A stretch of DNA of 64,000 nucleotides. Origin: Amblyornis subalaris (Eukaryota; Chordata; Aves; Passeriformes; Ptilonorhynchidae). Shown one piece after another: positions 1-11,875 of this stretch. Every line of letters begins with the position of its first letter. The stretch's first letter is position 1. The notes below the pieces were generated by a model that had not been told where the DNA came from, did no database searches, and was given only the letters and a program-made list of their open reading frames with translations. The stretch is from positions 124,001-188,000 of the forward strand of contig JACAXG010000052.1 of the NCBI GenBank assembly GCA_018881555.1, written 5' to 3'. A program made the position numbers and the translations under genes.

Positions 1-141
1 GTAAATGCTGTATTTCTCAAAACGTATCCATTTACCCATTTCTGACCTTGATCACATCAGTGCAGAAGAAGCACTTACAATGGTAAGCTGGGAATTTATG
101 AGGAGCAGCAAGAACAGACTGACTAAATAGAAAGGTATGTC

Positions 142-345
142 TTGAAGGTCAGAATATGTAGGAGAAAAGTGAGACTTGCCAACTATCAAGCTGAGCTGGA
201 CCTTGCAAAGGAAATTAAAACAAACAGTAAAAAATTTTTAGCCACAAAAATAAAAAAAGAGAACAAAGAAGGAGGAAGTGGTAATTCAGCAAGCATAGGG
301 GCAAAGATTAAAGTTAATTTAGATAATGCCAAAAAAAACCTTTGA
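142..345 (+). mobile_element. CR1-type LINE ORF2 relic (linker between endonuclease and RT)
   Basis: The open frame reads RICRRKVRLANYQAELDLAK and continues with E-I-K-T-N-S-K-K-F. From memory, CR1/L3-clade ORF2 proteins have a similar stretch between the endonuclease and reverse transcriptase (an R-x-C-R start, V-R-x-A, then E-L-x-L-A-(R/K)-(D/E)-I-K-x-N-x-K-x-F). The match covers about 30 residues and then fades into Lys-rich sequence. Downstream frames to about 830 are broken and only faintly similar (an E-V-W-K-K near 745). It is an old 5'-truncated fragment with no coding role now. A chance Lys-rich frame is the alternative, but the ordered match makes that less likely. Confidence 0.55.
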
Positions 346-1045
346 CGCAGATTTCAGTAACTGCAAATGATGTAGTACATGGAGGCGAAGTCAAGGGGCT
401 AATGGACATAAGAGTATAAAAATGGAAAATGCCATAACTGAGGAGGAAACAACATTGAAAGAGCTTAATGCACTAAGGTCAGTGAGCAAATAGTCTCCAG
501 CACTGAATTCTGGCTCATGTAATTACAAATCCAGAAGCAAAGCTCTTTTATGCATTTACCAAGTCAGACTGATACACTAAAGAGTAGTACACTTCAGCAG
601 ATTCTCAAGATGGATATTTCAGTTCCTGAAGTGTAAAGATAATAGCTCAGGAACCTCAGGAACTGAAAAATACTCATCATGAGATACTGAAAAATGGAAG
701 CCAGTGGAAATCAGAAAGAGTACATGATATGGCATCTTACCTGAAGTCTGGAAAAAAGATAGACCACAAATACCATCAGAAATTGTCAAAACCCAAGCAA
801 ACTCTACTCATGCAGGAACCTTCAGTAAGAATAATCTAGTTCGGTTAGAGATGGTGGGGTAGGATACATAATACACAGAAAACAAAACTTTGAAGACCTA
901 CAATTGTCCAGTCAGCACAAGTCTGAAGCTCTTAAGCAAAGGCTGTTACTCCTGTGAATCTCTAGTCTTGCTTGGAACAATGACTGGATTGAGTGTGATG
1001 AGAAGACACATCTTCTTCACAAAATGCAGTGTAATGAACCAGCTG
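346..1045. other. no gene seen; possible degraded LINE continuation
   Basis: AT-rich sequence with stops in every frame. It may continue the CR1 relic to its left, but I cannot align it with confidence. No RNA gene or regulatory signal was recognised. Confidence 0.4.
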
Positions 1046-1310
1046 AATGGACTCATACGATCACAGAAGCATTTAGGTTAGAAAATACCTCCAAGATCAT
1101 TGACTGCAACCCAGCAATGCCAAGTCCACCACTAAACCATGTCCCTAAGTGCCACGTCTACTCGTGGAACCTCCAGGGATGGTGGTCCAACCACTTCCCC
1201 AGGCAGCCTGTTTCAATGCTTGACAGCCCCTTCAGCAAAGAAGTTTTTCCTAACATCCAATCTAACCTCCCCTGGAACAATTTGAGGCTGTTTCCTATTG
1301 TTCTACCTGG
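1046..1310 (-). mobile_element. CR1 LINE 3' end (minus orientation)
   Basis: On the plus strand this is the reverse complement of a CR1 3' terminus. It starts with the terminal region (tcacagaagcatttaggtta), followed by the 'aagatcattgactgcaaccc' block, 'cccagcaatgccaagtccac', 'aaaccatgtccctaagtgcc', the 'ccagggatggtggtccaacc' block, 'caggcagcctgtttcaatgc' and 'tttttcctaacatccaatct'. All landmarks are in the usual order. It covers the end of ORF2 and the 3' UTR only, as expected for 5'-truncated CR1 copies. Open frames across it on both strands are incidental. Confidence 0.93.
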
Positions 1311-4300
1311 TAGACTAATAGCAAATTCTGATACTAAAACTGCTCTTTTATTGACAGAGAAAAGACGGATGATGATACTAAAACTCACTGTTGAACTGCA
1401 TCTGTAGGGATGTAACCGTCAGTTTCCTGCATGTTTATCTCAAATGCAAAATACTGCAATTCCGTATAGGCATCAAGTATTTAACTTTAGGAGTAAATCA
1501 AGTTGTACTGCAAGTGAAATGGGACAGCTTTACACACGTATATTTCTATGCACTGTTATAAATTGCTAGACTATTGTTATTGGCTCATATGATGAAAATT
1601 TCAGTGAAATTTGGACAAAGTCATTTAATCTACCTTGTGTTTTCTTTCCTCAACTTCAAGATAAGGTTTAATCTTAATCAGCCCAAAATCCACTCTTTCC
1701 TTTCAAGGCTGTCCAAGAACTTTCACATGCAAGTTCAGAGGACAATCTCATTAGTGGCTTGAAGAATTTCAGGTATTACAATGACAAGGGCCAAAGTCAT
1801 CTATGAGTAGTTACACTTGAGAAGAAAAAGAAACAGCCTGTAGGACTTTAAAAATTTATATGCTTTTATTTTAAGANAGTGGAAGAAAATGCAGAACTTC
1901 ATTTTTCCAAAGATGATCTTGACCTTTTTAGTGGAAACATTGAAAAAATAAAAAATGAAAAATAAAAACCATCTGTTTGGCTGAGAGGAAGAAAAAGGTT
2001 TCCCCAGTGACAAATTTAAAATGAAGAGGAAATTGCCTCCAAAGCATTATGACGGAGAAAGCCAACTTGATTGTATCTGAACCTAGCTAAAAGAGTTTAG
2101 GAATCAAAGGAGAGGAAAAAGGATTGTCTCCAAGGACCGAGAGGCCACAAAAACCATCCAAAAGGAGACAAAGAAAAAAAAATATAATGTAATCCATATA
2201 TAAATAACAAGTCTCTATGTTCTCTTTTAAAATGTTATATTATTCATGTATCTGTTCTGCAGAATATATGCAACCTGGTTTTAAGATGTAACACAGCACA
2301 CAAACAAACGAATAAATGAATAGATAAGGGTCTAGTGTCTTGCCGTGCCATCTTTAAGAATGTAAAATGTCTAATCTCAAGCAAAGCATTTATCATAATC
2401 AAGGTCAGTAAAATTGCACATCTAGACAGAATTCTTCATGTGAGTATCTAACTAGGTCAAATGATCTACCTTTGAACACATTCATTTCTGTCTATAATGT
2501 GAGCCTAATCTAACTTGCTTAAGCATACACATTGAACTTTTAGTGGCCTAACCTTGGAACAAAAAAAATATATCTCAACAAAATAAAACATTGAATTCAA
2601 GGAAGACATTTCTTTTCTAAACCTAGATGTGCTGACAAAATAAATGAAAAAATCAGCTAAAGATCAGTTTAGTTATCTGGAACAAATGGAAGTCAGCAGC
2701 TTTTGAGAATACTGTAACAGAAACTACTTAAAACAATCATCTACCTCCCTTTTATCTGTGCCAACACAGGGCCTCGGCCACCAGAAATCACAAATTATAA
2801 TCAATTAACTAATTGATTGATTGCTATATCTATTAGGTTCCAGGTGTGAGGCTGCAAAAATGAAGCTCCTTTCATGTACTGTTGTAACCTCTTGTTTCAG
2901 GAAATTATATAAGGCAAGATGACCAACCTTAAACCAGGTTCATTTGTTCCTGTTGTCCTGTCCTGAAAGGCTCTCCTGCAGCATGTGTTTCACTCTGACA
3001 CCTCTAGACATTCAAATGAAATATCCCTGAGCATGAAACGTCTACTTTCATTTTCATCTTATAATATATACCTCTCTCAAGTTCCAGCAAAGCAGTCACA
3101 TTATAACAGACAGTTTAAACTAAGATCAATGTCCCTACCTCTCTCCTTCCCACCAAAAAGAACCCAACAAAAAACAAACAACAACAACAAGAAACCAAAA
3201 CACCACCTACCAAAATTACAGTGCCCTGGGGCAGCCCAAAGGGGCTGTTGGCCCAAGTGCTAAGTTGTGTGGCTCTGGAGATCTAGCCTTAAACAGGGTA
3301 TGTATATGCAATCTGCACCACTTTGGAGCCAGGAATCATTCCCTTGGCTGGATACATTTAGAACTGTAGAAATAGCTTATGTCTTTCTTATGCAGCTGCA
3401 AAGGGAGATAATTGGAACATTAAAGATCTAAGCAGAATCAATAAGAGTGTCCATTTGGACAGCAGACAAGAGCAAAGATCTATTTAATTCATGTCTTTGC
3501 TGCACATTTAATTCTTTCAGAGATCACCAAAGAACAAGGAGTCCGGACCATTTAATCCACATTTCACATTCTGCTTGTCGGCAACTTTATAATCATTTTT
3601 GAAATGTTTCCACTTCTTATGTTTTATGTCTTTTCACGCTGTGCCCTTCCCATCATTGTTTATTCACTTTTTCTAATTTAAACTGAGTCAAAATCAGGAC
3701 TTAAAGATTTGATGCAGTCTGTTACACTGGAGAAATGGAGTAACAAATGCTAAGAAATAAAAAAATAACTCTGTAAGTGCTTCAGGCCTTATAAAGAGTT
3801 ACCAATGCTTAAGCCAGTCATTAAGTGTTTCTTACTAAAGAAAATGCTTTCTGTATTTATACATTCAATGAATATTTAGATTATAGAGATCTGATTATGG
3901 GCTTTAAAAGCTTGATGTAATATTAGCTTATATAAAAAATATAAACCAAAAAAAGATACAATCAGAATATCTGTATGCAGTTAGGACCAATTCCATGCAG
4001 GCAGCACAATTAAAGTGATCCAAAACCAGTAAGAAACAACCTTCAGATTCAAGTTCCTTTCGATTTAAATGGTGTAACTATCTGTGTCATAGAGTTTTGT
4101 AACCGTGCAAACACTAAGCATTGTGTCTTACTACTTTGAACTAGACATAAATTAAATTACTGCAGATGTCTGTCTACTTACAATCCAGTGTAAGACCCAT
4201 GGTCTTCCAAAGTCATTTGAAAGTCTCTGTTAATTTTAGCAGCATATGCTACATTTTCATTTTGAGCTTTTCTTTTGTTACAAATATGGACACTCATGCC

Positions 4301-5275
4301 AATACAATATACTTTTTTTTATGTCTTACATTGAAATCAAGATGTTCAGGATGAATGGCAAAGCAGTCAAGCTGAAGAAAGGAAAAGAATTGCCTTCATT
4401 ATGCAGCATCTTGTTTTTTTCTTCAGCAATTAAAAAATGGAATCTTAATGAGAGCTCAACACTTTTGGAGATAGCCTTTGTGATTAAGCAAATTTCTAAG
4501 CATCTTGAAAGAAGGACACACATTTTAGGAAAAAAAAAAGAAAAAAAGTAACATTATGAATAAAAGACTTGGGCTTTTTTAATGTATGTTATCCTAAAGG
4601 AACATGATGAAGGAACATGAGTTCTCAGGATTAAGTGATATCCAAATACAGTCATTTTCTTTCAAACGTAACAGCGCTGTTGCTTCTGTGCCTTATCTTC
4701 CTCTTNCAAACATGCAACACGTGTATGGTAGAAAAAGCTTAATATTTAAAAAGAAAAGAAGTCATACGAGAAGTGGCATTAATTTTATTTTGTGTGAACA
4801 GTGAGAGTTTTATTGTACCTGTCAAAGCAGATGAACACATATGGTTTTACATCTTCATTGTAATATATATATATATATGTACAAAATCATAAAAGGATAT
4901 GAAAAGTATATGGCAAAAAAAAATATGTCTCTCTCTTTAACTCAATAATTACTCATATGTCTCCAATTACTTGCCATTTAGGTTACTGTCTGCATATCCA
5001 TGTACTGTTGCACTGCAAAAATAGATTTTGACTTAATTTGCATATATATATGCTTAGTATATTCCTTTATAATGTGTCATTTTAGATACCAATACCATAG
5101 GCGCCAAACTCTATTTTTTTTGCTGTCATAAATGTTCATCTATAAACATATATGACCTTCACTTGATATTCAGATACAAAGTCAAACTGTCACACTGATA
5201 CCAGTAACTATTTTTATTTTTGGTGGATTGAAAGAGAGAAATAACTAAAGTTTAGGATTTCTTTTTGATATTAAC
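1311..5275. other. AT-rich non-coding stretch
   Basis: No gene or transposon recognised. Small items: an A/T homeodomain-like palindrome at 2801-2816 (TCAATTA-AC-TAATTGA), a CAA/A-rich patch at about 3160-3215 and an AT dinucleotide run at 4863-4878. Open frames up to about 100 codons (for example 4246-4551) have AT-driven composition, no splice context and no recognisable domain. Confidence 0.5.
4863..4878. repeat. (AT)8 microsatellite
   Basis: Eight uninterrupted AT units in AT-rich sequence. Probably length-polymorphic, with no implied function. Confidence 0.9.
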
Positions 5276-5406
5276 TGGCGTCATGGTTTAAATCCCAACC
5301 AACAACCAATTTCCACTCAGCAACTCACTCATTCTCCCACCAGAAGGATCAGGGAGAGAATTGGAAGGGTAAAAGCTTGACGATTTGCGGGTTGGGATAA
5401 AGATGG

Positions 5407-5412
5407 TTTAAT
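5407..5412 (-). terminator. LTR poly(A) signal ATTAAA
   Basis: The minus strand reads ATTAAA about 170 bp downstream of the LTR TATA box, which suits the R-region polyadenylation signal of this LTR type. Confidence 0.6.
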
Positions 5413-5580
5413 AAGGAAAGCAAAAGCCTCGCACAGAAGCAAAGCAAAACAAGGAGTTGATTCACTGCTTCCCATGGACAGGCAAGTGTTCAGCTATCTC
5501 CAGCAGAGTAGGATCCCATCATGACTAGAGAAGACAAACACCATCACTCCAAATGTCCCCCACTTCTTTCTTGTTCCCCC

Positions 5581-5592
5581 CATTTTATACGC
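5581..5592 (-). promoter_or_regulatory. LTR TATA box
   Basis: The minus strand reads GCGTATAAAATG, in the position expected for the U3/R promoter of the solo LTR. The surrounding sequence is intact enough that residual promoter activity is conceivable, but this is inference. Confidence 0.7.
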
Positions 5593-8500
5593 TGTGCATG
5601 ATGCCAGATGGGCTGGAATATCCCTTTGGTCAGTTTGGGTCACCTGCCCTGGCTGTGTCTTCTCCCAACCTCCCATGCAGCCCCAAATTCCTCGCCAGAG
5701 TGGCAGTAAGAAGCACCTTGGGTCTGTGTAAGGTTTGCTCAGCAATTAAAAAAACATCTCTGCATTATCAGACCTGGGTTCAGCACAAATCCAAAACACA
5801 GCCCCATACAGCCATTGAGAAGAAAGTTTACTCTACCCCAGTCAAAACCAGCATAATTAGAAACATATGAAAAAAAAGCAGTACATTTTTTCTATTTGAA
5901 ATATCTTAATTATATTCATTAAGGATATATCTGCTGATTACCAAAGTACACTAGAATGAGATCTTAATGGCATATGATGAATTTCCCACTCCTTAACAAA
6001 AAATGAAAAATAATTCTGTAGATTCATTAATCACTCCTTCATGGACACGATAAAAAATAAAATTTGGCATATCATATTGATTCAGTAATTTGTGATTCTG
6101 TTGTTGCTGTTTAATTAGAATTAACAATTGCTTATCTTTGATCATTTGAGTATCAATAACACCTTCTGATGGGATTCAGATCAGAGATTAAATAATCTAA
6201 ATTTAGAAGGTTGATTCAGGTTTTGTGCTATGGGTATTTAAAGAGATTTGAGACCATCCACGTTATCCAAGGCATTCAAATGGGGCAGGAAAAGACAAAC
6301 TTCTCAGTCAGGATAGCCATATCCAGTAGACCTGGTGAGTAAATTCAATGAAGTCTAGAGAGCTATTTAGCTTGCTGAATTTAAGTTCCCATTTTATGAA
6401 GATGTACTGTTGTCCAGACTCCATTGACTATTTTATGTAATGCCCTGTTGACTATATCTCCACTGGGTAAAATGAGAGCTGAGTCATAATGAAATGTAGA
6501 TGTCTCAATTTGCAAACTGAACCTCATCTCTAGAGCAGAATCCCTTGTGAACATAAGCATTCAGAGTGAAATTCATTTCCCTGATTTGTCAAGAAACATA
6601 AAATCTGTTCCTAATTTTCACCCCAAGACATCTTATATGGCACCAGACATATATATTTAGGCAACTTAATCCTGTCCTTAGGTAATTTCAATTTGCCTTC
6701 ATTTTTTGGATTTTTTTTTTATTGTTTGATATAATTTATAATATAGATTATATGAAAACATCAGTACCAAGCCAATATATTTTAACTGTATTATAATCTA
6801 TCCTACAGCTTTTATTTAACCATACTTGTAATGTAATTTTATAAATTAGGGTATGAGATGTGAAGGTTTAGGTTCTTACCCAGCTTAGATTTCTTCACTG
6901 TATTCTGAGCTCTTCATGCTATATTCTATTTACAAACAATGGAGGAAAATGTGCACTTTACTGTATTTCTCATCTGATCAATAGCTGTGTATTTTACGAT
7001 GAGATCAGTCACTTCCTAAAATATTTTTCTTCATTGACCAAAGACTTCTACATGTCTCCACGGATCAGATGTTGTTATTTTCATTAGGTTTCATCAATCC
7101 TTCCTGGGCTTGCTAGTCGTTAAATAAAAACTATTACTGGCTTCTGGAATTACCCAGCCTCTAGAAGGACTTTAAGATGTGGTCAGGAATACGCAGAAGG
7201 AATGTTGATTTGACACATTCAAAATCAGAAAGAATATAAATAAATTATATTAAAATTTAAAAAAAAGAGAAACAAAACCCCACACGCTACACAGTCTAAA
7301 CCAGAAACCAAACAACCCAAAAAACCTCTGTGCTGTCTTTCTCACTGCCCTAGAGGAATGGCTGACAAAGTCCTACTCCTTGTCAACAGCTCATATAAAC
7401 TCAGTCCTTGTCCAGTTTCCAACAAAAAAAGAATGCAGAGCTCCTGCTCTTAAAATCTTTCCTGCCCCTGTGAAAATAAGTTTTGAGTTTGTTAAAAATA
7501 TCAGGCCTTTTCTTTACTGTCATACTTGTTACAAGACAGCTATGTTTGAGTTACGTTGTCTGACTAAGTGGTATATTGGTTTAAACTGTTATAGAAAACA
7601 GTTTTCCCAAACATCTAATTTTGTCAGCAGACAGCCTCTTTTAGACATAAAGATGAAGCAAGTACTTTCCTATTCAACTCTAAATCTTGTTTTTATGAAT
7701 ACTAAACCGAGAATTTCAGCTTGACACTTTCAAAAAGTGCCATGTTCACATACACAATCCAAAAATTTTTGGAGGCCTTTTTTGCAAACTACAACATTTC
7801 TTGCAATGTCCTCAGACCTCACAGCAGTGTCCTTCCAGTTCCCTTGAGTAAGAGATATTTTTAGTTACACATTTCTGCTGCAGTGTCTACAATTAATTTC
7901 AAGGCAAGGTCAATGCCCCTTTGCTGTACCTTGAAACCTTATAGGAGGGAACCCTTGCTGAGTAATTCCAACACTGAACCCATTAGTTCCAGTCACTGGT
8001 CAAAGAATCTGACAAATGAGTTATTGCAGACTCATTTCTTATTTTCCAGTGTGTGCAGTTTTGTGGACAGTCCCTCCCTGCTATTACTGTTATATAGGCT
8101 GATGGATTATTTTGGTGGGGTTTTTCGTTTGTCTGTTTTGTTCCTGAAAGCAATATTAGAGGTAAATAAAAATGCCTAGAATAGATCGATTCAGATTTTG
8201 AATGTCTTAACCAACAGTTTCCAAGGTGCTTATTCTAAGAAGACTCCGGGATGAAAATTACGACAGACATATGAATACACAGAGTAACATGGGAGACTAC
8301 ATCACTGAATTTCTGGGCCAGAGTTCTCTAGGAAGAATATAAAAAGGAATTTTTTTAGTTAAGGACATGGGATGAACAGGATGAAGAAAAATTTCAGCAA
8401 ACTGAGAATAATGGAGGCTTTTAAATGAAACTTGTTTACAACAACATCCTTTTTCAATGTTTGACTGGTAGAGTAAATCTTCACCTGTGGTAGATGGAAC

Positions 8501-9230
8501 TTTACTCCTTGATGATTGCCTCCCATCTGCCTTCAAGAAAAGTATTTACAGTAACATCTGTTAATGTCAGCAGGGAAGTTTTTCTATTATAATTTTATCA
8601 AGGTAGTATGGAAGTGTATTAAATCATCACATGAATTACTCATGTCTTGCTGAACACACTGAGAGTTTCACTCTTCACTTAGAGATAATTTGTGAGACAG
8701 ATGCCTCACCTTTTCTAAAGCATTAATGCATCAAATATGCTCAAGAGCAAATATTTTTGGAAGCCTCAGAAGTGCAGATTACTTTTCAGTAAACTAATAA
8801 GCATTGTAATAGATTGATGTGTTTGATTTCAAGGAATTGAGTTTAAAAACATCACTCCGCATTACTTAGGTCATTAAACAAATTTTAACCTGTGTCTTTT
8901 GCCTTTGATTCAGGCATCTCCTGAAAAACACAATTTCAGCAAATTAAATGCAGTTAATAACTTTATTAACAAATATTACAATATTATTATTCCTGGACTT
9001 TTCACAATTATCTTACAATTTTCTTCAGTTATTTTTGTTATTTGAAATAATTCAGCATATGTTTTCTACAAACAAATTTTGGGCCCAAAAATGATGAGAG
9101 CAGTTCATAATGGTTATTCAAGTTTTGAACTGACTTCGATTAGGCATTAATGCCTCATTAGTTATGTTACGCGTCTGCACAAAGCTAACTCTTGCAGTAA
9201 GGTTTCTAATATGATCTATTTTCCTCACCT

Positions 9231-9252
9231 ATAAATAAGTAAATAAATAAAT
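9231..9252. repeat. (AAAT)n tetranucleotide repeat
   Basis: About five AAAT units with one AAGT variant. Confidence 0.8.
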
Positions 9253-9659
9253 GTTCTTCCACGTACTACACTTTACTGCATATATGAATTTTCATGTCTG
9301 TATGGAATATTTCACCCTACTAATTTTCAGCATCAAATTTCTGATGGCACCCATAGTGTAATGATATGATACGAGGCACAGTTCCATAGCCCAGAACAAA
9401 CAAAGAAGCTGGTTGGAAATTAGTAATGTATGAAGAAATTATGGTATTTGTATATCTCTAGTGGGCTAAGCCAAATCTTTGGATTTATCACTCCTGAAAA
9501 AAGCAGGTTGAATTAGAATAATGCTTTCTAAAACTATTGCTGCTCAGACCCATTTTCAGTCAGCACGTTAGTCAAACCAGGCCCCAGAGAGAAATTTAGC
9601 CAGTTCTAAAAGGAAACTCATTAATATTTCCCCTCATAATCTGGTTTTATTCCTTCTTT

Positions 9660-9830
9660 AATACTAGTTAATTTAGAATGAGACTCCAAGGACGCTAAAT
9701 GCCCCTGTGTGAGCCAAATGTGGCAACTTGGATTGTAAGTCCAGCCACAGGCGAAGTGTTTTGCTTTTGAAGTCGCTCACAGCAAGGACAAGCTGAGCTT
9801 GCAGCCAAGGGAAACTGTGTATCTGAAACT
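9660..9830. promoter_or_regulatory. possible conserved non-coding element
   Basis: This block is more balanced in base composition than its flanks and keeps CpGs ('aggacgctaaatgcccctgt' and the 'aagtcgctcac' part). It lacks repeat signatures and has no long open frame. That texture is typical of conserved elements, but conservation cannot be seen from one sequence. Confidence 0.25.
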
Positions 9831-10177
9831 AGTAAGTACTAAGTATACCTTGCTATTTGGCTGTAAGTATGTTAACATCAGCTTTTGCACTGCTACATGT
9901 TTTTTCACTAGAATCCTCTTAAGTCTCCAAATATCAGAGCTTGGAAATCAGGCATCAGTGGGTCAGGGCTGACTAAAATATAAATGTGGTGTTTGTTGCC
10001 ATTTTATGCTCTAAATAGTGATTTAAATTTACTCTAATCAAATAAATAAAACATCTAGTATGAAATTGCACTTTGTTGTCCTCAAAGAGAAAATATTTGT
10101 CTTTAAATGAATTAATGGTCTTTCCTATATCAAAAATGGCTGTTTGTTATTTTGTCCTCTCATGAATGGCTACATAG

Positions 10178-10395
10178 GTTCACAGAACCTTTTCTGTAGG
10201 AAAAGACTTCTAAGATCATGGAGCTCATCCGCTAACCCAGCACTTAAAAGTGCACCATCACTGAATATTGTCCTGAAGTGTCACATCTACACATCTTTTG
10301 AATAGTGTTAGGGATGGTGACNCAGCCACTTCCCCGAGCAGCCTATTCCTATGCTTGATAACCATTTCAGTCACTAAAGCTGTGTTAATGAGCAA
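10178..10395 (-). mobile_element. CR1 LINE 3' end (minus orientation)
   Basis: CR1 3' landmarks occur in reverse-complement order: 'ggttcacagaaccttttctg', 'aaaagacttctaagatcatg', 'taacccagcact', 'gtgtcacatctacacatctt', 'agggatggtgac' and the 'ccacttccccgagcagccta' block ending in 'cctatgcttgataaccattt'. It is diverged and truncated by about 10395. Confidence 0.9.
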
Positions 10396-10586
10396 CTTTC
10401 TTTCCTGCTTAGCTGCTTCTCTCTGACTTGAACAGGTGAATAGAAGCCATTGCCACAGACTTGATCGGGGCAACCAGCTGGGTGTACCTGTGTAAACAGT
10501 CTCACTCAGTCCCCTTGGCCTCATGGGTGTGTTGTGCCATGCCCCTGTGTGTTTTCTGTCACGAGACCCTGCAGAGATGATTTTCT

Positions 10587-10745
10587 ATTTCACAGAATCA
10601 CAGAATATGCTGAGTTGGAAGAGACCCACAAGGACCATAAACTCCAGCTCCTGGCCCTGCACAGGACCATGCCCAAGAATCACACTATGTTCCCAAGAGT
10701 ATTGTCCATACTCTAACTCTGGCAGGCTTCCTACTGTGTGCTCTT
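10587..10745 (-). mobile_element. CR1 LINE 3' end, different subfamily (minus orientation)
   Basis: It begins with the CR1 terminal octamer region (cacagaatcacagaatatgc), then 'tgagttggaagagacccaca', 'aaggaccataaactccagct', 'cctggccctgcacaggacca', 'agaatcacactatgttccca' and an 'ctctggcaggcttcc' remnant. These landmarks differ from the neighbour at 10178-10395, so this is a separate insertion of another CR1 subfamily. Both lie in the same orientation about 190 bp apart. Confidence 0.88.
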
Positions 10746-11528
10746 GCAAATCATGATTTTTCTTCCCCCTGATATTCATAGATATATACAAAGGAAATCA
10801 TATCTCAGCCTTCTGCACATGGAAGCCACTCTTACGCAGTATATACTAGAACATACTGGCACAGCTTGAGTGCCAGAGCCAGTGTTCTCTTTATATGCTG
10901 TATTGCTTTGATAAATACATATGAAAATTATTTTTAGATGGAAACACTGCTGGTGCTTAGATAAACTGGAACATGAAGGGCAACCTCCAAGCTGGGCCAG
11001 ACAGTGAGTGCCAGGCAGGCAGAAGTGCTGTGCTGGTGCTAGGGGAATCTATGCATGTGCACATGCTTTTGAATGGAGGGAGTGCTGTGTGTGTGCTGCA
11101 CTAGTGGCCTTCTGCCTCTGCCAGCCCAAGGGGAGGAGGGGACATGGCTGTCTGGGTTTGTGTCTTCTGGGAGTTCTGTAGGTGGCCGTCTGTGTGAATG
11201 TCCATGTCTCTGTGTGNCTCTGGGATAATGCTAAGTTTCTCTACTGATTGAACTTTCAAGTGGGAAGGCAGCAGCTGAATCCCTTAGCCTGAGCAGAGGC
11301 CCGTGTCTCTAAAGTAGACTTCGGCAGAGAGGGACAAAGGAGACCCAGGCTGGAGCTGCCAGAGACAATGGACACTTATAAAATCTNTCAATAGGGACAA
11401 TCTGTTAATTTACTTCAATTCCTCCACCAACATTCAAAATAGCTGCAATCAGGCCAGTGAATGGAACTCAAATATGTGAATAATTTTTCATATCTGTTAA
11501 TTATAGCACATTTTAACGAGGGGAATTG
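10746..11528. other. unclassified GC-richer stretch next to repeats
   Basis: From about 10980 to 11380 the sequence is richer in G and C, with TG-rich runs (for example 'gagtgctgtgtgtgtgctgc') and no open frame of note. It may be an old LTR or other repeat that I cannot name. No gene seen. Confidence 0.4.
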
Positions 11529-11875
11529 AAAAGTATTGCATCTGGGGAGGAACAGCCCCTTGCACCAGATCAGATTGAGGAGCAGCAGGTTAAAAAGCAG
11601 TTTTGTAGAAAATGTCCTCAAGGTCCTGATGGACACCAAACTGTTGCGAGCCTGCACTGTGCCCTTGTGACATGGAAAGCCAGCAGCCTCTCGGGCAGTG
11701 TTAGGAGGAGCATTGCCAGCAAGTCGAAGGAGGTGCTCCCTCTCCTTTGTTCAGCACTGGTGGGGCCACACCCGGAGCACTGTGTCTAACTTGGCTTCCC
11801 AGTACAGAAGACATGCAAATACCAAACACAACCCTGAGCAATCTGCTCTAGCTGACCCTTCTATAAGCAGGTATG
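11529..11875 (+). mobile_element. CR1 LINE, 5' segment of a copy split by an LTR
   Basis: The plus strand carries late ORF2 sequence ('tgcatctggggaggaacagc', 'ggtcctgatggacaccaaac', 'aggaggagcattgccagcaa' and 'ggagcactgtgtctaacttg'). It then jumps by an internal deletion near 11815-11830 to 3' UTR sequence ('accctgagcaatctgctcta', 'gctgaccc' and an 'aagcagg' end). The CR1 resumes at 12530 after the inserted LTR. The 3' UTR part stops exactly at the left target-site duplication. Confidence 0.85.
11870..11875. repeat. 6-bp target site duplication, left copy (ggtatg)
   Basis: Identical to 12530-12535 and directly abutting the LTR terminal TGTAG. Six-bp duplications are usual for betaretrovirus-like (ERVK-type) integrations. 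Confidence 0.85.

Larger units (their letters stand above)
5276..5855 (-). mobile_element. Solo LTR of an avian endogenous retrovirus (ERVL-like), minus orientation
   Basis: Read on the minus strand, this has the layout of a common avian LTR: a U3 start near 5855 (CCAG-type end), a block containing 'gggctgtgttttggatttgt', 'cccaaactgaccaaagggat' before the TATA box, 'ggagtgatggtgtttgtctt', 'gcctgtccatgggaagcagt' and 'ccttgttttgctttgcttct', then a poly(A) signal and a U5 ending near 5276. About 580 bp, so close to full length. No internal retroviral sequence flanks it, so it is a solo LTR left by LTR-LTR recombination. A target duplication is not clear (attaac at 5270-5275 against attaga at 5856-5861). 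Open frames inside it are incidental. The assignment rests on remembered family sequence. ERVL versus another class is inference. Confidence 0.88.
5856..10177. other. AT-rich non-coding stretch
   Basis: No gene or transposon recognised. It contains A-rich and A/C-rich runs at about 7255-7325, an AAAT-type tetranucleotide run at 9231-9252 and a less AT-rich block at 9660-9830 listed separately. The 114-codon open frame at 7380-7724 has no recognisable domain. Confidence 0.5.

Noticed and set aside
1024..1407. 127-codon open frame
   Set aside because: It runs antisense through a CR1 3' end and has no coding meaning.
5494..5870. Open frames on both strands, 83-105 codons
   Set aside because: They lie inside or across the edge of the solo LTR and match no retroviral gene.
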